IMG/VR virus record: IMGVR_UViG_3300029983_000020 | Location: 1-64,000 of that record | Origin: a virus | DNA: 64,000 nucleotides | Reading direction: 5' to 3' (one strand) | In this document: positions 44,887 through 54,059 of the stretch, in pieces | Layout of the letters: each line of letters starts with the position of its first letter | Position numbering within the stretch: position 1 is the stretch's first letter | The notes under the pieces: model-generated | The model's input: only the letters and a program-made list of their open reading frames with translations | What the model was told of the DNA's origin: nothing | Databases searched by the model: none | Translations under genes and position numbers: made by a program

Positions 44887-45723
44887 TTATATTGGAATTG
44901 GAGGCTGTAACGGAAATCCAAATGTTTTTGCTCCCGTAGGGACAAAATCTTTATATAAAAATAATAGCCACTGAACATTTGTAGGTTTAAGCATCTCATA
45001 TTTGGGAAATGTATCTTTAGTAACCGTGAATAAACTTGATGCAGATAACACTTTTTTAAGAGATGAGTAATTAACTGTGGAAGTTTTGATACGTAAATCA
45101 TGTGCAGACTTAGGAAGCATCATATCTTCACTTGTTAATGACGCTTTATCAATTAAATTATCAATTACTGCTGGGTTAACATTGTCTTCTAAGTTATCAG
45201 CAATTTTTATAATTGGCTTAGGATTTTTTGCAGTTATTCCAAAATTTGCAGTATAAGGTTTAATAGATATGGGTAATGTTAAAATAATTTTATCTAAATC
45301 ATCTATCATTTCATTGATGGTAGCTATTTTTTTATCTATAAGTTTTTCTTCTAGATAAATTGATTCTAATCCAGATATTCCAGATACAGATTTATCCCCT
45401 CTTTCTACACTTCTAAGAGCTTGATATTTTTTAGTAAGAGCCCATATATCCAGTTTTGTAGTTAAAAGATTTTTTTCCTCAGTTACAATTGGAGAAATGA
45501 TAGGAGTTGTGGCAACTTGTGAAGTTAATGGCTTTATAATTAAAGGATTAAGTTCAATCTTTTTTTCGGTGGGAATATTATTAAGATACTCCCATACTAT
45601 TGTTACGCCAGGAATTGGTATGAAAGGAAGCACATCATATGTGTATATTCCCACATCTTCCCAATTCATATCAAGGTCTTCCCAGTTGATATTGATTTCG
45701 TCCCAATTATATTTAAAGCTCAT
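44887..45723 (-). CDS. Hypothetical, possibly virion-associated protein, 278 aa
   Basis: Unknown family. It opens with an unusual acidic, Trp-rich repeat (NWDEININWEDLDMNWEDVG), then a hydrophobic proline-containing stretch (LPFIPIPGVTIVWEYL). A mainly helical body follows, and it ends in a proline-rich tail (FGFPLQPPIPI). There is no signal peptide. It is divergent from the 299-aa repeat gene, sharing a 55-bp AT-rich gap with TATATATAA sequence in both directions. Its orientation groups it with the accessory island, but its Asn/Ile-rich AT composition is like that of the virion genes. Confidence 0.55.
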   Translation of the reverse strand: MSFKYNWDEININWEDLDMNWEDVGIYTYDVLPFIPIPGVTIVWEYLNNIPTEKKIELNPLIIKPLTSQVATTPIISPIVTEEKNLLTTKLDIWALTKKYQALRSVERGDKSVSGISGLESIYLEEKLIDKKIATINEMIDDLDKIILTLPISIKPYTANFGITAKNPKPIIKIADNLEDNVNPAVIDNLIDKASLTSEDMMLPKSAHDLRIKTSTVNYSSLKKVLSASSLFTVTKDTFPKYEMLKPTNVQWLLFLYKDFVPTGAKTFGFPLQPPIPI

Positions 45724-45750
45724 AATCTTGTATTAAACTTTTAGTTATAA

Positions 45751-45765
45751 TATATATAACATAAA
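45751..45765 (+). promoter_or_regulatory. Weak late-type motif in divergent gap
   Basis: TATATATAACATAAA ends 13 bp before the ATG at 45779. The alternating AT tract is nearly symmetrical and could also serve the minus-strand gene at 45723. Confidence 0.35.
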
Positions 45766-45778
45766 ACTAAGGCGAGAT

Positions 45779-46678
45779 ATGACGTATGATTTAACGGGGA
45801 ATAAGGTATCACTTACATATAAAAATTTATTACAATATCGCGACGGAAGTTTTTATGATGGAGCTGGAAATGCTGTACCTATAGGCGATGTTTCAACTGC
45901 TCCAAGTGATGTTACAAAAGCATATGTGGATAGTTCATTTGCTCTTAGAGACATTTCAATTGCATATTTATCTGTAAAGTTGAATGCATCCATAAATAGT
46001 TTAAGAATTTATAATGATGGTTCAATAAGTGCCAGAGATATTTCTATTGCTTATATTTCAGGAAAACTAAACGCATCTATAAATAGTTTAAGAATTTATG
46101 TTGATGGCTCGCTTTCTTCTAGAGATAGTTCAATTTCATATCTTTTTAACAATTCTTTAACAAAATCATATGTTGACAGTTCAATAAATGCTAGAGATAT
46201 ATCTATTAATTATCTTTCTGGCAAATTAAATTCATCTATTAACGAATTAAAAATATATACTGACGGATCCTTATTAACGAGAGACGGGTCAATAACATAT
46301 CTTTTTCATAACAAGTTAGATTCTTCAACTGCTGTTTCAAAAATATATGTAGATGGTTCTCTTTCTTCTAGAGATGCTTCAATTTCTTATCTTTTTGGAA
46401 AATTAGATTCGTCAGGCGCAAGTGCAGCTCTTGACCCATCTATTGATTATGAAACATACACCCCAAGAATTTCAGATGTATCTTTTTATTATGACATTAG
46501 TGGAAATGTATCAAGTATAATATCACTATCAGCTCTTGGGCAAAAAACTACAAATTTCATATATAACACAATAGGAGACGTTTCTTCAATTTCGATAAAT
46601 AATTACGGATTTAATCAAAGAAATATAACATTCGATACAGATATCGATGGCAACATATTAAGTGTACACATAAAATAA
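45779..46678 (+). CDS. Repeat-containing fibre-stalk protein, 299 aa
   Basis: Residues about 50-210 are a tandem array of units of about 31-34 residues. Each alternates RDxSIxYLxxKL-type helices with SLRIYxDGSLS-type turns (RDISIAYISGKLNASIN, LRIYVDGSLSSRDSSISYLF). This is typical of a trimeric coiled-coil stalk broken by short beta turns. The C-terminal 80 residues are a beta module (DVSFYYDISGNVSSIISL). By my count 20 of its 27 Asp residues have Ser two positions later. It heads the right-hand fibre operon, 12 bp ahead of the 1846-aa gene. A fibre base or connector is likely. Confidence 0.6.
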   Translation: MTYDLTGNKVSLTYKNLLQYRDGSFYDGAGNAVPIGDVSTAPSDVTKAYVDSSFALRDISIAYLSVKLNASINSLRIYNDGSISARDISIAYISGKLNASINSLRIYVDGSLSSRDSSISYLFNNSLTKSYVDSSINARDISINYLSGKLNSSINELKIYTDGSLLTRDGSITYLFHNKLDSSTAVSKIYVDGSLSSRDASISYLFGKLDSSGASAALDPSIDYETYTPRISDVSFYYDISGNVSSIISLSALGQKTTNFIYNTIGDVSSISINNYGFNQRNITFDTDIDGNILSVHIK

Positions 46679-46690
46679 AAATTAAATGAA

Positions 46691-49600
46691 ATGGCAATAC
46701 AAACAGTGCCTATAAGTGTAAATGCTGATAATATAATGACTCCACGGTTTATTGCTGTACCTAAACTTTCAACCGCCAGTACAGCGGGTTGTATAATTTC
46801 TATACCTACTATGCCATCTGCAACAACGGATATTGCGATGCCGACATATACAGCATGGACAGATGTTGCTTATGGAAATGAAATATTACTTGCAGTATCC
46901 AGTTCTACAGGAAATGGAACTAGTACTATAGCAGCATCTTCAGCAAATGGAGGTAATAATTGGGGTTTACGAACTTTACCCGTAGATGCAAGTTGGGGAG
47001 GTATAGCTTTTGGAAATGGACAATTCGTAGCTGTCATTGACGGAAGTACTACAGCTGCAAGAACATTAGATGGTATGAATTGGCAAGTTGTGAATCTTGA
47101 AAGAAGCGCAAAATATAATGCTATTGCTTATGGTAATGGTAATTTTATAACTTTGGGGTGGAATTCATCAACTGCCCAAATATCTACCGATGGCTCTAAT
47201 TGGTCTTATCGAGCAATGCCTGCATCTAGAAATTGGGCAAGTTTAGCATATGATTCATGCCTTAATATTTGGGCGGCGGTAGCTTCAAATACAAATAAAG
47301 GTGCATATTCATATGATGGTTCTTTATGGATTGAAACGACCATGACAAAAGATACATCATGGAATTCAATTGCTAGTAATAATAGAGGAAAATTTGTAGC
47401 TGTAACGAATGCCCTCGATGCTTCAGCAGCATATTCATTAAATGGAATAGATTGGTTAAATACAAATACTTTACAATCAGCAGCAGGAAGATGGAAAACG
47501 GTAGCATATGGTGAAAATTATGATCCACTATTTGGTGGTAGATGGGTAGCTTTATCAACTAGCACAAAACCTTCATGGTCAGAAGATGGAATCACGTGGA
47601 CCGCTTTTGGAGGGTTTAGTAGTGCAAAGGAATATTCAAAAATTATTCCGACATATATTCCTTGGAGATCGAATGATACGTTAGTTATAAATAATAACGC
47701 TACTGTTACAGTAAATACTGATCAAGATAAATTCTGGTCAGGTATCACCATAAATAGTGGAACATTAAATATTGTTAATACCTCTACAAATGTTATACGA
47801 TTTACTACAGGCCGAACTTCTGCACAAGCTCGGCAAGAAATTAGACCAACAAGTGGTCAGGGAATTATCACAGTAAAAGGAGGATGGATTGATTTAAGTA
47901 CAGGAACTGGATTTCCAAATCAGCAAATTACTACGCCATATACTGATTGGGTTCCGGCGATTTGGGTAGAAACTGGGCAAGATACATCTATATTCGAAAT
48001 TTGGTTAAATGTTACTGGAGCTTATGGTGGAACTGTTCCAAAATTTGTTGAAGGATTGTCAGCCGTAAACAATGGAGTCCGAGGAAATTTCTTTGTACAA
48101 CAACCTTCACCAGATCAAGATAATCTGCTTCTTATAAATAATGTGTCAACTAATATTCAGTCTCGTACAATTCTTTTAGATACATCAAAAATTTTTACAG
48201 GTGCACATATTACATCAAAATCTAATACTGCTATACCATCAAATACTGTAATTGAAAAAATTATTAATAGCTCTACTGCAACATTAAATACTCCATGCGT
48301 GGCGGGTATAGGACAGGTTGATGTTTCAATATATAATCCGTATAGCGCGCAACTAACTAATATTATACAGTTTGGTGATGGTGTATTTGGAAATGTTATT
48401 CCATTAGGTGCAAAAGTTAGAATACCGAATATCATGCTTACGTCAGATATACCAGTAGATTTAATGACAAATTCAGCCTCGTTATCAATGTATATTAATA
48501 TGATTAATGGCGGTAGTATAAATTTAGATACATGTTTAATAGATGAAGCGTTATTAGATTATACACAATCTCAAACTATTAATATAAAAAATGTAGGAGT
48601 TTGGAATCTGCCAACATTAACTGAATGCTATAATGTCAATATAAAAAATTATGGAATGAGTTTAATGCCGGCTAGAAGAAATTATTCTCCTACTTTAGGT
48701 GGATATGATCGGGCTGGTCGCGATAATTTACGAAACATATTTACAACTGCTACATTTCTTCATAATATGAATATTGATAATTTAGTGGGAGTCGTGAATT
48801 CAATGGCGAGTGCCACAGGCACACTGACAGCGCCATATGGTTTGTTTGAAGTGGGATATTCAAATAATTTGAATATAAAAAATGTAAGACTTTATAAATT
48901 ACAAAATTATATAGCAGGACAATGTGGAATTTTATTGAATCAATATGTAAACGATTCAGTATTTGAAAATATAGAAACTTATGGATTGATGCCATTAACA
49001 GCAATATTATCATCTAATAATACATTTAAAAATTTGACATACTCGCATGATATGCGTAATATGACAATGGGCTATTCTGCAGGACAACGTATAGGATATG
49101 ACCCAATTACTGATAAAGAATTAGTAGATAATACGCCTTATTATTTTAAAGTTAGAAATTTTTTTACGAGAAGTAGAGATGCATATTGGGATAGTTCAGA
49201 ATTTTCAGCCACACCATTTTTAGCTGACAGATTATTTCCAGAATGGTTTTCAGCATATTGTTCTGCATCAAAAAGTGTAGTATTTGGTTGGCCACAAAGA
49301 AATCCATCAGCTACTACTCCCGCATTTGAAATTTATAAAGGCGATGTTAGAGGTTTTACTAAAAATTCGTCTACAAAAGTATTTAGTAGTAATTCTCCAT
49401 CAGTTGCCCAGTGGACATATACACTTGCTAAACCTACTATGACAGCAGCAGCAGGCAGAACTTTAGTGTTTGATGCATCACATGGAATAACTGCATCGAC
49501 TGGATCCTTTATTACTGACGGCTATAAAATCAATGATAAACTTATAGTAACGGGAACTAATCTTAATAATAGAAATTACACATTATCTAATGTTTCGACA

Positions 49601-52231
49601 TTAAAACTAACTGTTGTAGAGCCCACTTTACTAGAAACCGCATATTCTTCGCTCGCAACATTAACGGCAGTACACTCTCAAAATAAAATGCTAATAACTG
49701 CATCACCAAGCAGACCAATAACATTTCTAGCTACTCATCAAATAAATAGTTCTGTAGGAGATTTTTTAAATCAAGATGGATATCAAATAGGTGATGTAAT
49801 AGAAATTACAGGTTGTACTAATCCTATAAATAATGGAACTAAAACTATTTCATCTATATCTGCACTTCAAATAGCAGTAACCGAACCTATAGTAACTGAA
49901 GCAACCTATACTTCATCTGCAACTATAACTGGAAAGCCAATAAATGACGGCTCAACTTATTATTTTGTACTTAGGAAATATGATTCTTCAATCAATGGAA
50001 CGATGACGTATCATGATAGCACAGAACAAGAGGTATATGTACATGACCCGAATCAAATTTCAACAAATAGAATTTTACAAAATAATACATTTCAAACTAC
50101 ATGGACTGCATCAAATATTATAATTACTGCAGATCAAGCGCCATCGCCAGTACTTATAATGAATAATGTTACTTCAGACGCAGATCTTTTAGTTGCAAAT
50201 GCTTCTATGGGAAATATTTCACAAAGATTTGGAACAGCAATAGATGCATCATATACATTTTCCTGTTATATTGCGGGCGAGCCTCTCAATGATGTGAGCA
50301 TTACAAATGGAGTTATTATGTTAACTGGCGTCGGAAATTCTTCTACAAATTTCACTGTTAATTCATCGTTTGGAAGATTTAGCACTACATTTAGGGCGGA
50401 TGCTTCATCACTTTTAGCGTCAATTTATATAAAAGAGAATAGAGGAAGACTTTTAGTTGCTGGATCTATGGCAAATTTAGGAGATATCGCTGATCCGCCA
50501 ATTCCGACCGGTGTTTCTCCGGTAACAAACATTAATAGCACAAGATATCCTATTATAATGAAACCTTATTGCAGATCATATGGTGATGAAACATCTAATT
50601 CTGGAATCGAAGTTAGATATCATGCAACTGTTCCAACTGGTACTTTGTGGACTGAAGTATATTGTAGTTCAACAAAAGGATTTTCGCCATCGTTACTAAA
50701 TAGAGTTGTTAATATAACTAATGCGGGATATCATCCTGGTATCATTAATTTATATAACAATAGTCAATATAATGTAATAAATGGAGTTGATCAACTTAAT
50801 AAAGCCAATGCTGTAACTTACGGAATAATTTTTAATACTGGTGTAACAAATAATAGGATATTAAACGTTAACACATTTTTAAATTATTCTTTAATTTTAA
50901 ATTATTTTTACTTAAATATTGGGTCAAATAATAATTTTGTTCATAATTTAAATATCGGTGGATATCCAAATTTTCTTGGGGTATCTCCAGTATATATGGC
51001 AGCAAATACATCTGATACCTTAACATTACAAAATATCCGAATCAATAACTCTGATAATCCAATTGCTAGTAATACATTAAATACAATTATAAAAGGAATG
51101 TCGGGTGGAAATGCAACGCCAATAGGAACATCAACAATACAATCTTATCAATTAGGGTCAGCTATAGATGGGATGGCCACTTCATATATAGCCGTATATG
51201 ACTCTATTTTCAATGAGCTTTATTGGAACTCATCAACAGGAGCACTTCATATTAATTTTACTGCATCTATAAAAGATCCAGCTCCTTATAATCTTTTGAG
51301 TTCATCCTCACAATTTGCAAATGGAAGACTTTATTTACAGAACCCAAGTGATGGAATAATTTATACATGGCCACATAAAATATATGGAGTTTCTGGATTT
51401 AGGTGTGTTCCTAAAACATACTTACAAGATGGCTCAATTTCTACTGTAATGATGCCTTATAAATTAAATGGTTTAGATTTAGGAACTACTAATGATTTAC
51501 TTGAAGGATTAAATTTAATGTATGATATTGATAAAGGCCCAGGATATACAGGATTCAGAACTTGTACTTCTTCTAATATGTTAGCTGAAACTCTATCAGC
51601 AAGCACCGGATTTAATTTGAAACTTAAAATAGAAGCTGTCAAGTTCATGGAATATGGAGCTAAAACTAATCCTTTTGTTATAGGTGAAACTATTAAAGGC
51701 GTAAATTCCTCAGCGACTGCCATAGTAAGTAATGTATTTGAGGTATCAGTGGGTTCATTAGTTGGAACAATATGGGTATCAGATGCATCGGGATCATTTC
51801 AAATGCTTGAGAATATAACAAGGCTGGATGGCAGTTTAAGAGCTACGAACGTATCAACAAATATATTTGCGTTAGGCCCTTCATTCACTTCATATATTGA
51901 TGGTGCTCAATTTTATACTTATATCGATCCATCAATACTTTATTCATCTCAAACTATTAATCTTTCAATAATAGTAAAGGATGAAAATGATGTGCCAATT
52001 CCTGGTGCATATACATACATTGATGATGCATCATCTACAATTCCTTATATTTTAAACACTTCTACTAATGGTTTAGGTGTAGCAACTGTAGTTTATGATG
52101 GTGACCCCGTTACGAATTCAGTATGGCGCGTTAGAAAATATGGGTATAAACCATATAATCGATACATAAATATTGAAAGTATCGATATAGCTTTGCCAGT
52201 TACTCTTATAAGTGACCTTCAGACGAACTAA
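46691..52231 (+). CDS. Giant tail fibre: beta-propeller-like head, beta-helix body, 1846 aa
   Basis: Residues about 50-325 contain five BNR/sialidase-style repeats, each ending in a DG-x-x-W turn (LDGMNWQVV, TDGSNWSYR, YDGSLWIET, LNGIDWLNT, EDGITWTAF) and spaced 40-60 residues apart, suggesting a beta propeller. From about 340 the sequence turns into strand-turn repeats typical of a right-handed beta helix (ITINSGTLNIVN, VINGV...). The C-terminal 90 residues look like a carboxypeptidase-regulatory-like beta sandwich (INLSIIVKDENDVPIPGAYT). A fibre that binds, and perhaps cleaves, a surface glycan fits; no catalytic residues can be assigned. The start is the ATG 12 bp after the previous gene. 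Confidence 0.65.
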   Translation: MAIQTVPISVNADNIMTPRFIAVPKLSTASTAGCIISIPTMPSATTDIAMPTYTAWTDVAYGNEILLAVSSSTGNGTSTIAASSANGGNNWGLRTLPVDASWGGIAFGNGQFVAVIDGSTTAARTLDGMNWQVVNLERSAKYNAIAYGNGNFITLGWNSSTAQISTDGSNWSYRAMPASRNWASLAYDSCLNIWAAVASNTNKGAYSYDGSLWIETTMTKDTSWNSIASNNRGKFVAVTNALDASAAYSLNGIDWLNTNTLQSAAGRWKTVAYGENYDPLFGGRWVALSTSTKPSWSEDGITWTAFGGFSSAKEYSKIIPTYIPWRSNDTLVINNNATVTVNTDQDKFWSGITINSGTLNIVNTSTNVIRFTTGRTSAQARQEIRPTSGQGIITVKGGWIDLSTGTGFPNQQITTPYTDWVPAIWVETGQDTSIFEIWLNVTGAYGGTVPKFVEGLSAVNNGVRGNFFVQQPSPDQDNLLLINNVSTNIQSRTILLDTSKIFTGAHITSKSNTAIPSNTVIEKIINSSTATLNTPCVAGIGQVDVSIYNPYSAQLTNIIQFGDGVFGNVIPLGAKVRIPNIMLTSDIPVDLMTNSASLSMYINMINGGSINLDTCLIDEALLDYTQSQTINIKNVGVWNLPTLTECYNVNIKNYGMSLMPARRNYSPTLGGYDRAGRDNLRNIFTTATFLHNMNIDNLVGVVNSMASATGTLTAPYGLFEVGYSNNLNIKNVRLYKLQNYIAGQCGILLNQYVNDSVFENIETYGLMPLTAILSSNNTFKNLTYSHDMRNMTMGYSAGQRIGYDPITDKELVDNTPYYFKVRNFFTRSRDAYWDSSEFSATPFLADRLFPEWFSAYCSASKSVVFGWPQRNPSATTPAFEIYKGDVRGFTKNSSTKVFSSNSPSVAQWTYTLAKPTMTAAAGRTLVFDASHGITASTGSFITDGYKINDKLIVTGTNLNNRNYTLSNVSTLKLTVVEPTLLETAYSSLATLTAVHSQNKMLITASPSRPITFLATHQINSSVGDFLNQDGYQIGDVIEITGCTNPINNGTKTISSISALQIAVTEPIVTEATYTSSATITGKPINDGSTYYFVLRKYDSSINGTMTYHDSTEQEVYVHDPNQISTNRILQNNTFQTTWTASNIIITADQAPSPVLIMNNVTSDADLLVANASMGNISQRFGTAIDASYTFSCYIAGEPLNDVSITNGVIMLTGVGNSSTNFTVNSSFGRFSTTFRADASSLLASIYIKENRGRLLVAGSMANLGDIADPPIPTGVSPVTNINSTRYPIIMKPYCRSYGDETSNSGIEVRYHATVPTGTLWTEVYCSSTKGFSPSLLNRVVNITNAGYHPGIINLYNNSQYNVINGVDQLNKANAVTYGIIFNTGVTNNRILNVNTFLNYSLILNYFYLNIGSNNNFVHNLNIGGYPNFLGVSPVYMAANTSDTLTLQNIRINNSDNPIASNTLNTIIKGMSGGNATPIGTSTIQSYQLGSAIDGMATSYIAVYDSIFNELYWNSSTGALHINFTASIKDPAPYNLLSSSSQFANGRLYLQNPSDGIIYTWPHKIYGVSGFRCVPKTYLQDGSISTVMMPYKLNGLDLGTTNDLLEGLNLMYDIDKGPGYTGFRTCTSSNMLAETLSASTGFNLKLKIEAVKFMEYGAKTNPFVIGETIKGVNSSATAIVSNVFEVSVGSLVGTIWVSDASGSFQMLENITRLDGSLRATNVSTNIFALGPSFTSYIDGAQFYTYIDPSILYSSQTINLSIIVKDENDVPIPGAYTYIDDASSTIPYILNTSTNGLGVATVVYDGDPVTNSVWRVRKYGYKPYNRYINIESIDIALPVTLISDLQTN

Positions 52232-52246
52232 ATATATAAAATAAAT
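52231..52246 (+). promoter_or_regulatory. Late-type promoter motif (AATATATAAAATAAAT)
   Basis: It starts at the last base of the stop codon of the 1846-aa fibre gene and ends 4 bp before the ATG at 52251. A good match to the late consensus. Confidence 0.5.
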
Positions 52247-52250
52247 CATT

Positions 52251-52706
52251 ATGATCAGAAGTGACATATCAATAAATTGGCTATCATCCCCAAGACTTAT
52301 AACAATAGCATCACCATCAGTTTCTATTGTTATGCAGGATCTTTATGATACTTTAAGAAATGCTGAAACTACGAATATGGATAAACCTATTATTGTAAGT
52401 GGTTCAGGAAAAGAACCACTTGGGAACGGAGTTTATGTTGGATTAACTGTGTCACTTTTAAATGCTCAATTAGCTTTTGAAAATAGACCGGGTCCGAGTT
52501 TTATACAATGCACTGCAAATGGAGGTAATCTTGTAGCGTTTGATAGTAGTTCTAACTCAATGTCACCAATTTATACTACATCGTATACTCAAATTATTTT
52601 GGCAGCATCATCGTCTGCTACATTACAAGAATTAACCACAGTTCAATTTTCAGGTATTGCAAATGAAGTTCTTAAAAAATTAATACCTTTCTTGTTTGCT
52701 AAATAA
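52251..52706 (+). CDS. Stand-alone phage tail-associated module, 151 aa
   Basis: The sequence reads like a module I associate with many tail fibre and baseplate-tip proteins. It has SPRLITIASPSVSIVMQDLYDT at the start, then SGKEPLGNGVYVGLTVSLLNAQLAFE, CTANGGNLVAFD, and a closing SYTQIILAASSSAT. Here the module is a separate gene rather than a domain of a long protein. It probably assembles onto the neighbouring fibres as an adaptor. The family function is not characterised as far as I know. It follows a late-type motif and precedes the 336-aa gene by 28 bp. Confidence 0.6.
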   Translation: MIRSDISINWLSSPRLITIASPSVSIVMQDLYDTLRNAETTNMDKPIIVSGSGKEPLGNGVYVGLTVSLLNAQLAFENRPGPSFIQCTANGGNLVAFDSSSNSMSPIYTTSYTQIILAASSSATLQELTTVQFSGIANEVLKKLIPFLFAK

Positions 52707-52734
52707 CGAATAAATAATAAAATAAAGATTTTTC

Positions 52735-53745
52735 ATGCAATATGTTTTTCCAGATCGTCGTACATACATAACAGCCATTGAATTTAGAAATATGTCTCCA
52801 ATTCAAAATGTGGAGCGTATGCGGTCATTTAGAGAAGAAGAATTAGTTGGAACTTTTATAAAAAAAGAATTTAAATGGTCCTTTGATAATCTTATCTGGA
52901 ACAATTGGCAAACTTTTAATCAAGTAAATTTAGCAGCAATAAGTTTTCAAGATTATGAAAACTTTTACATTCATATAAAATATTCTCGTTCATCTGCAAT
53001 CTCAGGTAATATTGGAAATATATTATTAACCTATGATTCAAATAAGGCCACTCCAAGCTCATCGATTATCGACGCAGACTTATTGCAAGGTGAAAATGGA
53101 TTATATTATATCAATAATGCGAATCATTTTGGGCCTTCTCATTCCATTAAAATAGAGAATCTATTAGATTCGTCAGGAGCTATTTATGAAGGACGTTTAG
53201 ATACTTCAGTAGATACTACATTTTATTTAAAAGAAATAAAGGGTTCCGGAAACGTTACTATTTCAAGTGATGCTAATAGTGTTATTCTTGGATTTAATGG
53301 TACTATAATTGATGCATCTATAGAGATTTTAGCTGAACAAATAAATGATTTATCTACTAATAAGCTTGACGCAGTTACAAGCACCTTAGCAGGAGAGCAT
53401 TCAATATATTCTACAGAGGCAAATAATATTGCATATATTAAAGAATTGATAGCTGGTCTTGGAACTACAATAGATTCAGATGCTTCAACAATTACAATTT
53501 CAGTTACAGATGCTTCATATTATGCAAGTAAATATTCTGGAACATTTGATGGAACTATTCAATCTAATTATTCTATTCCTGCTACTAGACATTTACTTGG
53601 TACAGGCCCATTACAAATAGCAGTTTATGAATTTAACGAACAGATTTACACGGGCGTTTCAATATATGGGAATGGTGATGTATCATTATCATGGGGATTA
53701 AATACAATATTAGATACATCATGTAAATATGTAATCACAGGATAA
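52735..53745 (+). CDS. Fibre-base/structural protein, 336 aa
   Basis: The first 110 residues are a beta-rich domain of fibre-docking style (RTYITAIEFRNMSPIQNVER, FKWSFDNLIWNNWQTFNQ, NFYIHIKYSRSS). Two segments of similar wording follow (YLKEIKGSGNVTISSDANSV and YIKELIAGLGTTIDSDASTI), which look like an internal duplication. The C-terminal 80 residues form a small beta domain (YSIPATRHLLGTGPLQIAVYE). It is followed by the longest non-coding gap of the window. It is probably a fibre hinge or adaptor. Confidence 0.6.
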   Translation: MQYVFPDRRTYITAIEFRNMSPIQNVERMRSFREEELVGTFIKKEFKWSFDNLIWNNWQTFNQVNLAAISFQDYENFYIHIKYSRSSAISGNIGNILLTYDSNKATPSSSIIDADLLQGENGLYYINNANHFGPSHSIKIENLLDSSGAIYEGRLDTSVDTTFYLKEIKGSGNVTISSDANSVILGFNGTIIDASIEILAEQINDLSTNKLDAVTSTLAGEHSIYSTEANNIAYIKELIAGLGTTIDSDASTITISVTDASYYASKYSGTFDGTIQSNYSIPATRHLLGTGPLQIAVYEFNEQIYTGVSIYGNGDVSLSWGLNTILDTSCKYVITG

Positions 53746-53768
53746 AAAAGAAGTATTTTAACGAATCA

Positions 53769-53798
53769 GAAGCTGTTTGGATTATGCTAGACAGCTTC
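53769..53798 (+). other. Stem-loop with 8-bp perfect stem
   Basis: GAAGCTGT at 53769-53776 pairs exactly with ACAGCTTC at 53791-53798 around a 14-base loop. The right arm is part of the direct repeat at 53788. There is no T-run, so it is not an ordinary terminator. Confidence 0.45.
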
Positions 53799-53829
53799 GA
53801 GGAGTTTCCAGCAGGTAGACAGCTTCGAG
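53788..53829 (+). repeat. 14-bp direct repeat with 28-bp period
   Basis: TAGACAGCTTCGAG occurs at 53788-53801 and 53816-53829, exactly 28 bp apart, and each copy continues similarly (GAGTT/CAGTT). The intervening DNA is not repeated. No third full copy is visible. Confidence 0.5.
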
Positions 53830-53896
53830 CAGTTCAGATCAGCTTTCAAACAGCGGTATCAGACTAGAGTAATAGATTTCCTGGAGAACTAGATAT

Positions 53897-53959
53897 CTAT
53901 TTTTATGGTACTCACATAAAAAGTTTCACATTTAAGTGTTAAAGTTGTGTTAAAGTTTA
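53897..53959 (+). promoter_or_regulatory. Conserved 63-bp intergenic element, copy B
   Basis: It aligns gap-free with 1740-1802 (minus strand), 48 of 63 identical by hand count. It contains AAAAAGTTTCACA and two copies of GTGTTAAAGTT 11 bp apart (one helical turn). It lies 100 bp before the 1613-aa fibre gene. See copy A. Confidence 0.5.
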
Positions 53960-54059
53960 AAACTTCTATAATGAATCAACATCATATTAAAAAGAAGATA
54001 AATATATTACAGCAATAAACTTTTCTGGACAGTGAAAGAAAAATAATATATATCAATTA

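Larger units (their letters stand above)
53746..54059 (+). other. Gene-free intergenic region with repeats, hairpin and regulatory element
   Basis: No credible gene lies in these 314 bp; the longest ATG frame I noticed is about 15 codons (from 53971). The left half (about 53765-53875) is clearly more GC-rich than the phage average and contains a hairpin and a direct repeat, listed separately. The right half is AT-rich and contains copy B of the 63-bp element. A weak late-type AATAATATATATC lies just before the ATG at 54060. The left half could be a structured untranslated RNA or foreign DNA. Confidence 0.6.

Noticed and set aside
44865-45101. Minus-strand frame of 78 codons
   Set aside because: Out-of-frame shadow of the 278-aa gene.
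48157-48435. Minus-strand frames inside the giant fibre genes (for example 48157-48435, 48750-49013, 51457-51723)
   Set aside because: All are antisense to long continuous plus-strand genes and lack promoter or start context.
53760-53880. CRISPR-like array or tRNA
   Set aside because: Only two copies of a 14-bp repeat are present, with no third unit and no cas genes. No cloverleaf with acceptor stem and T-loop can be drawn.
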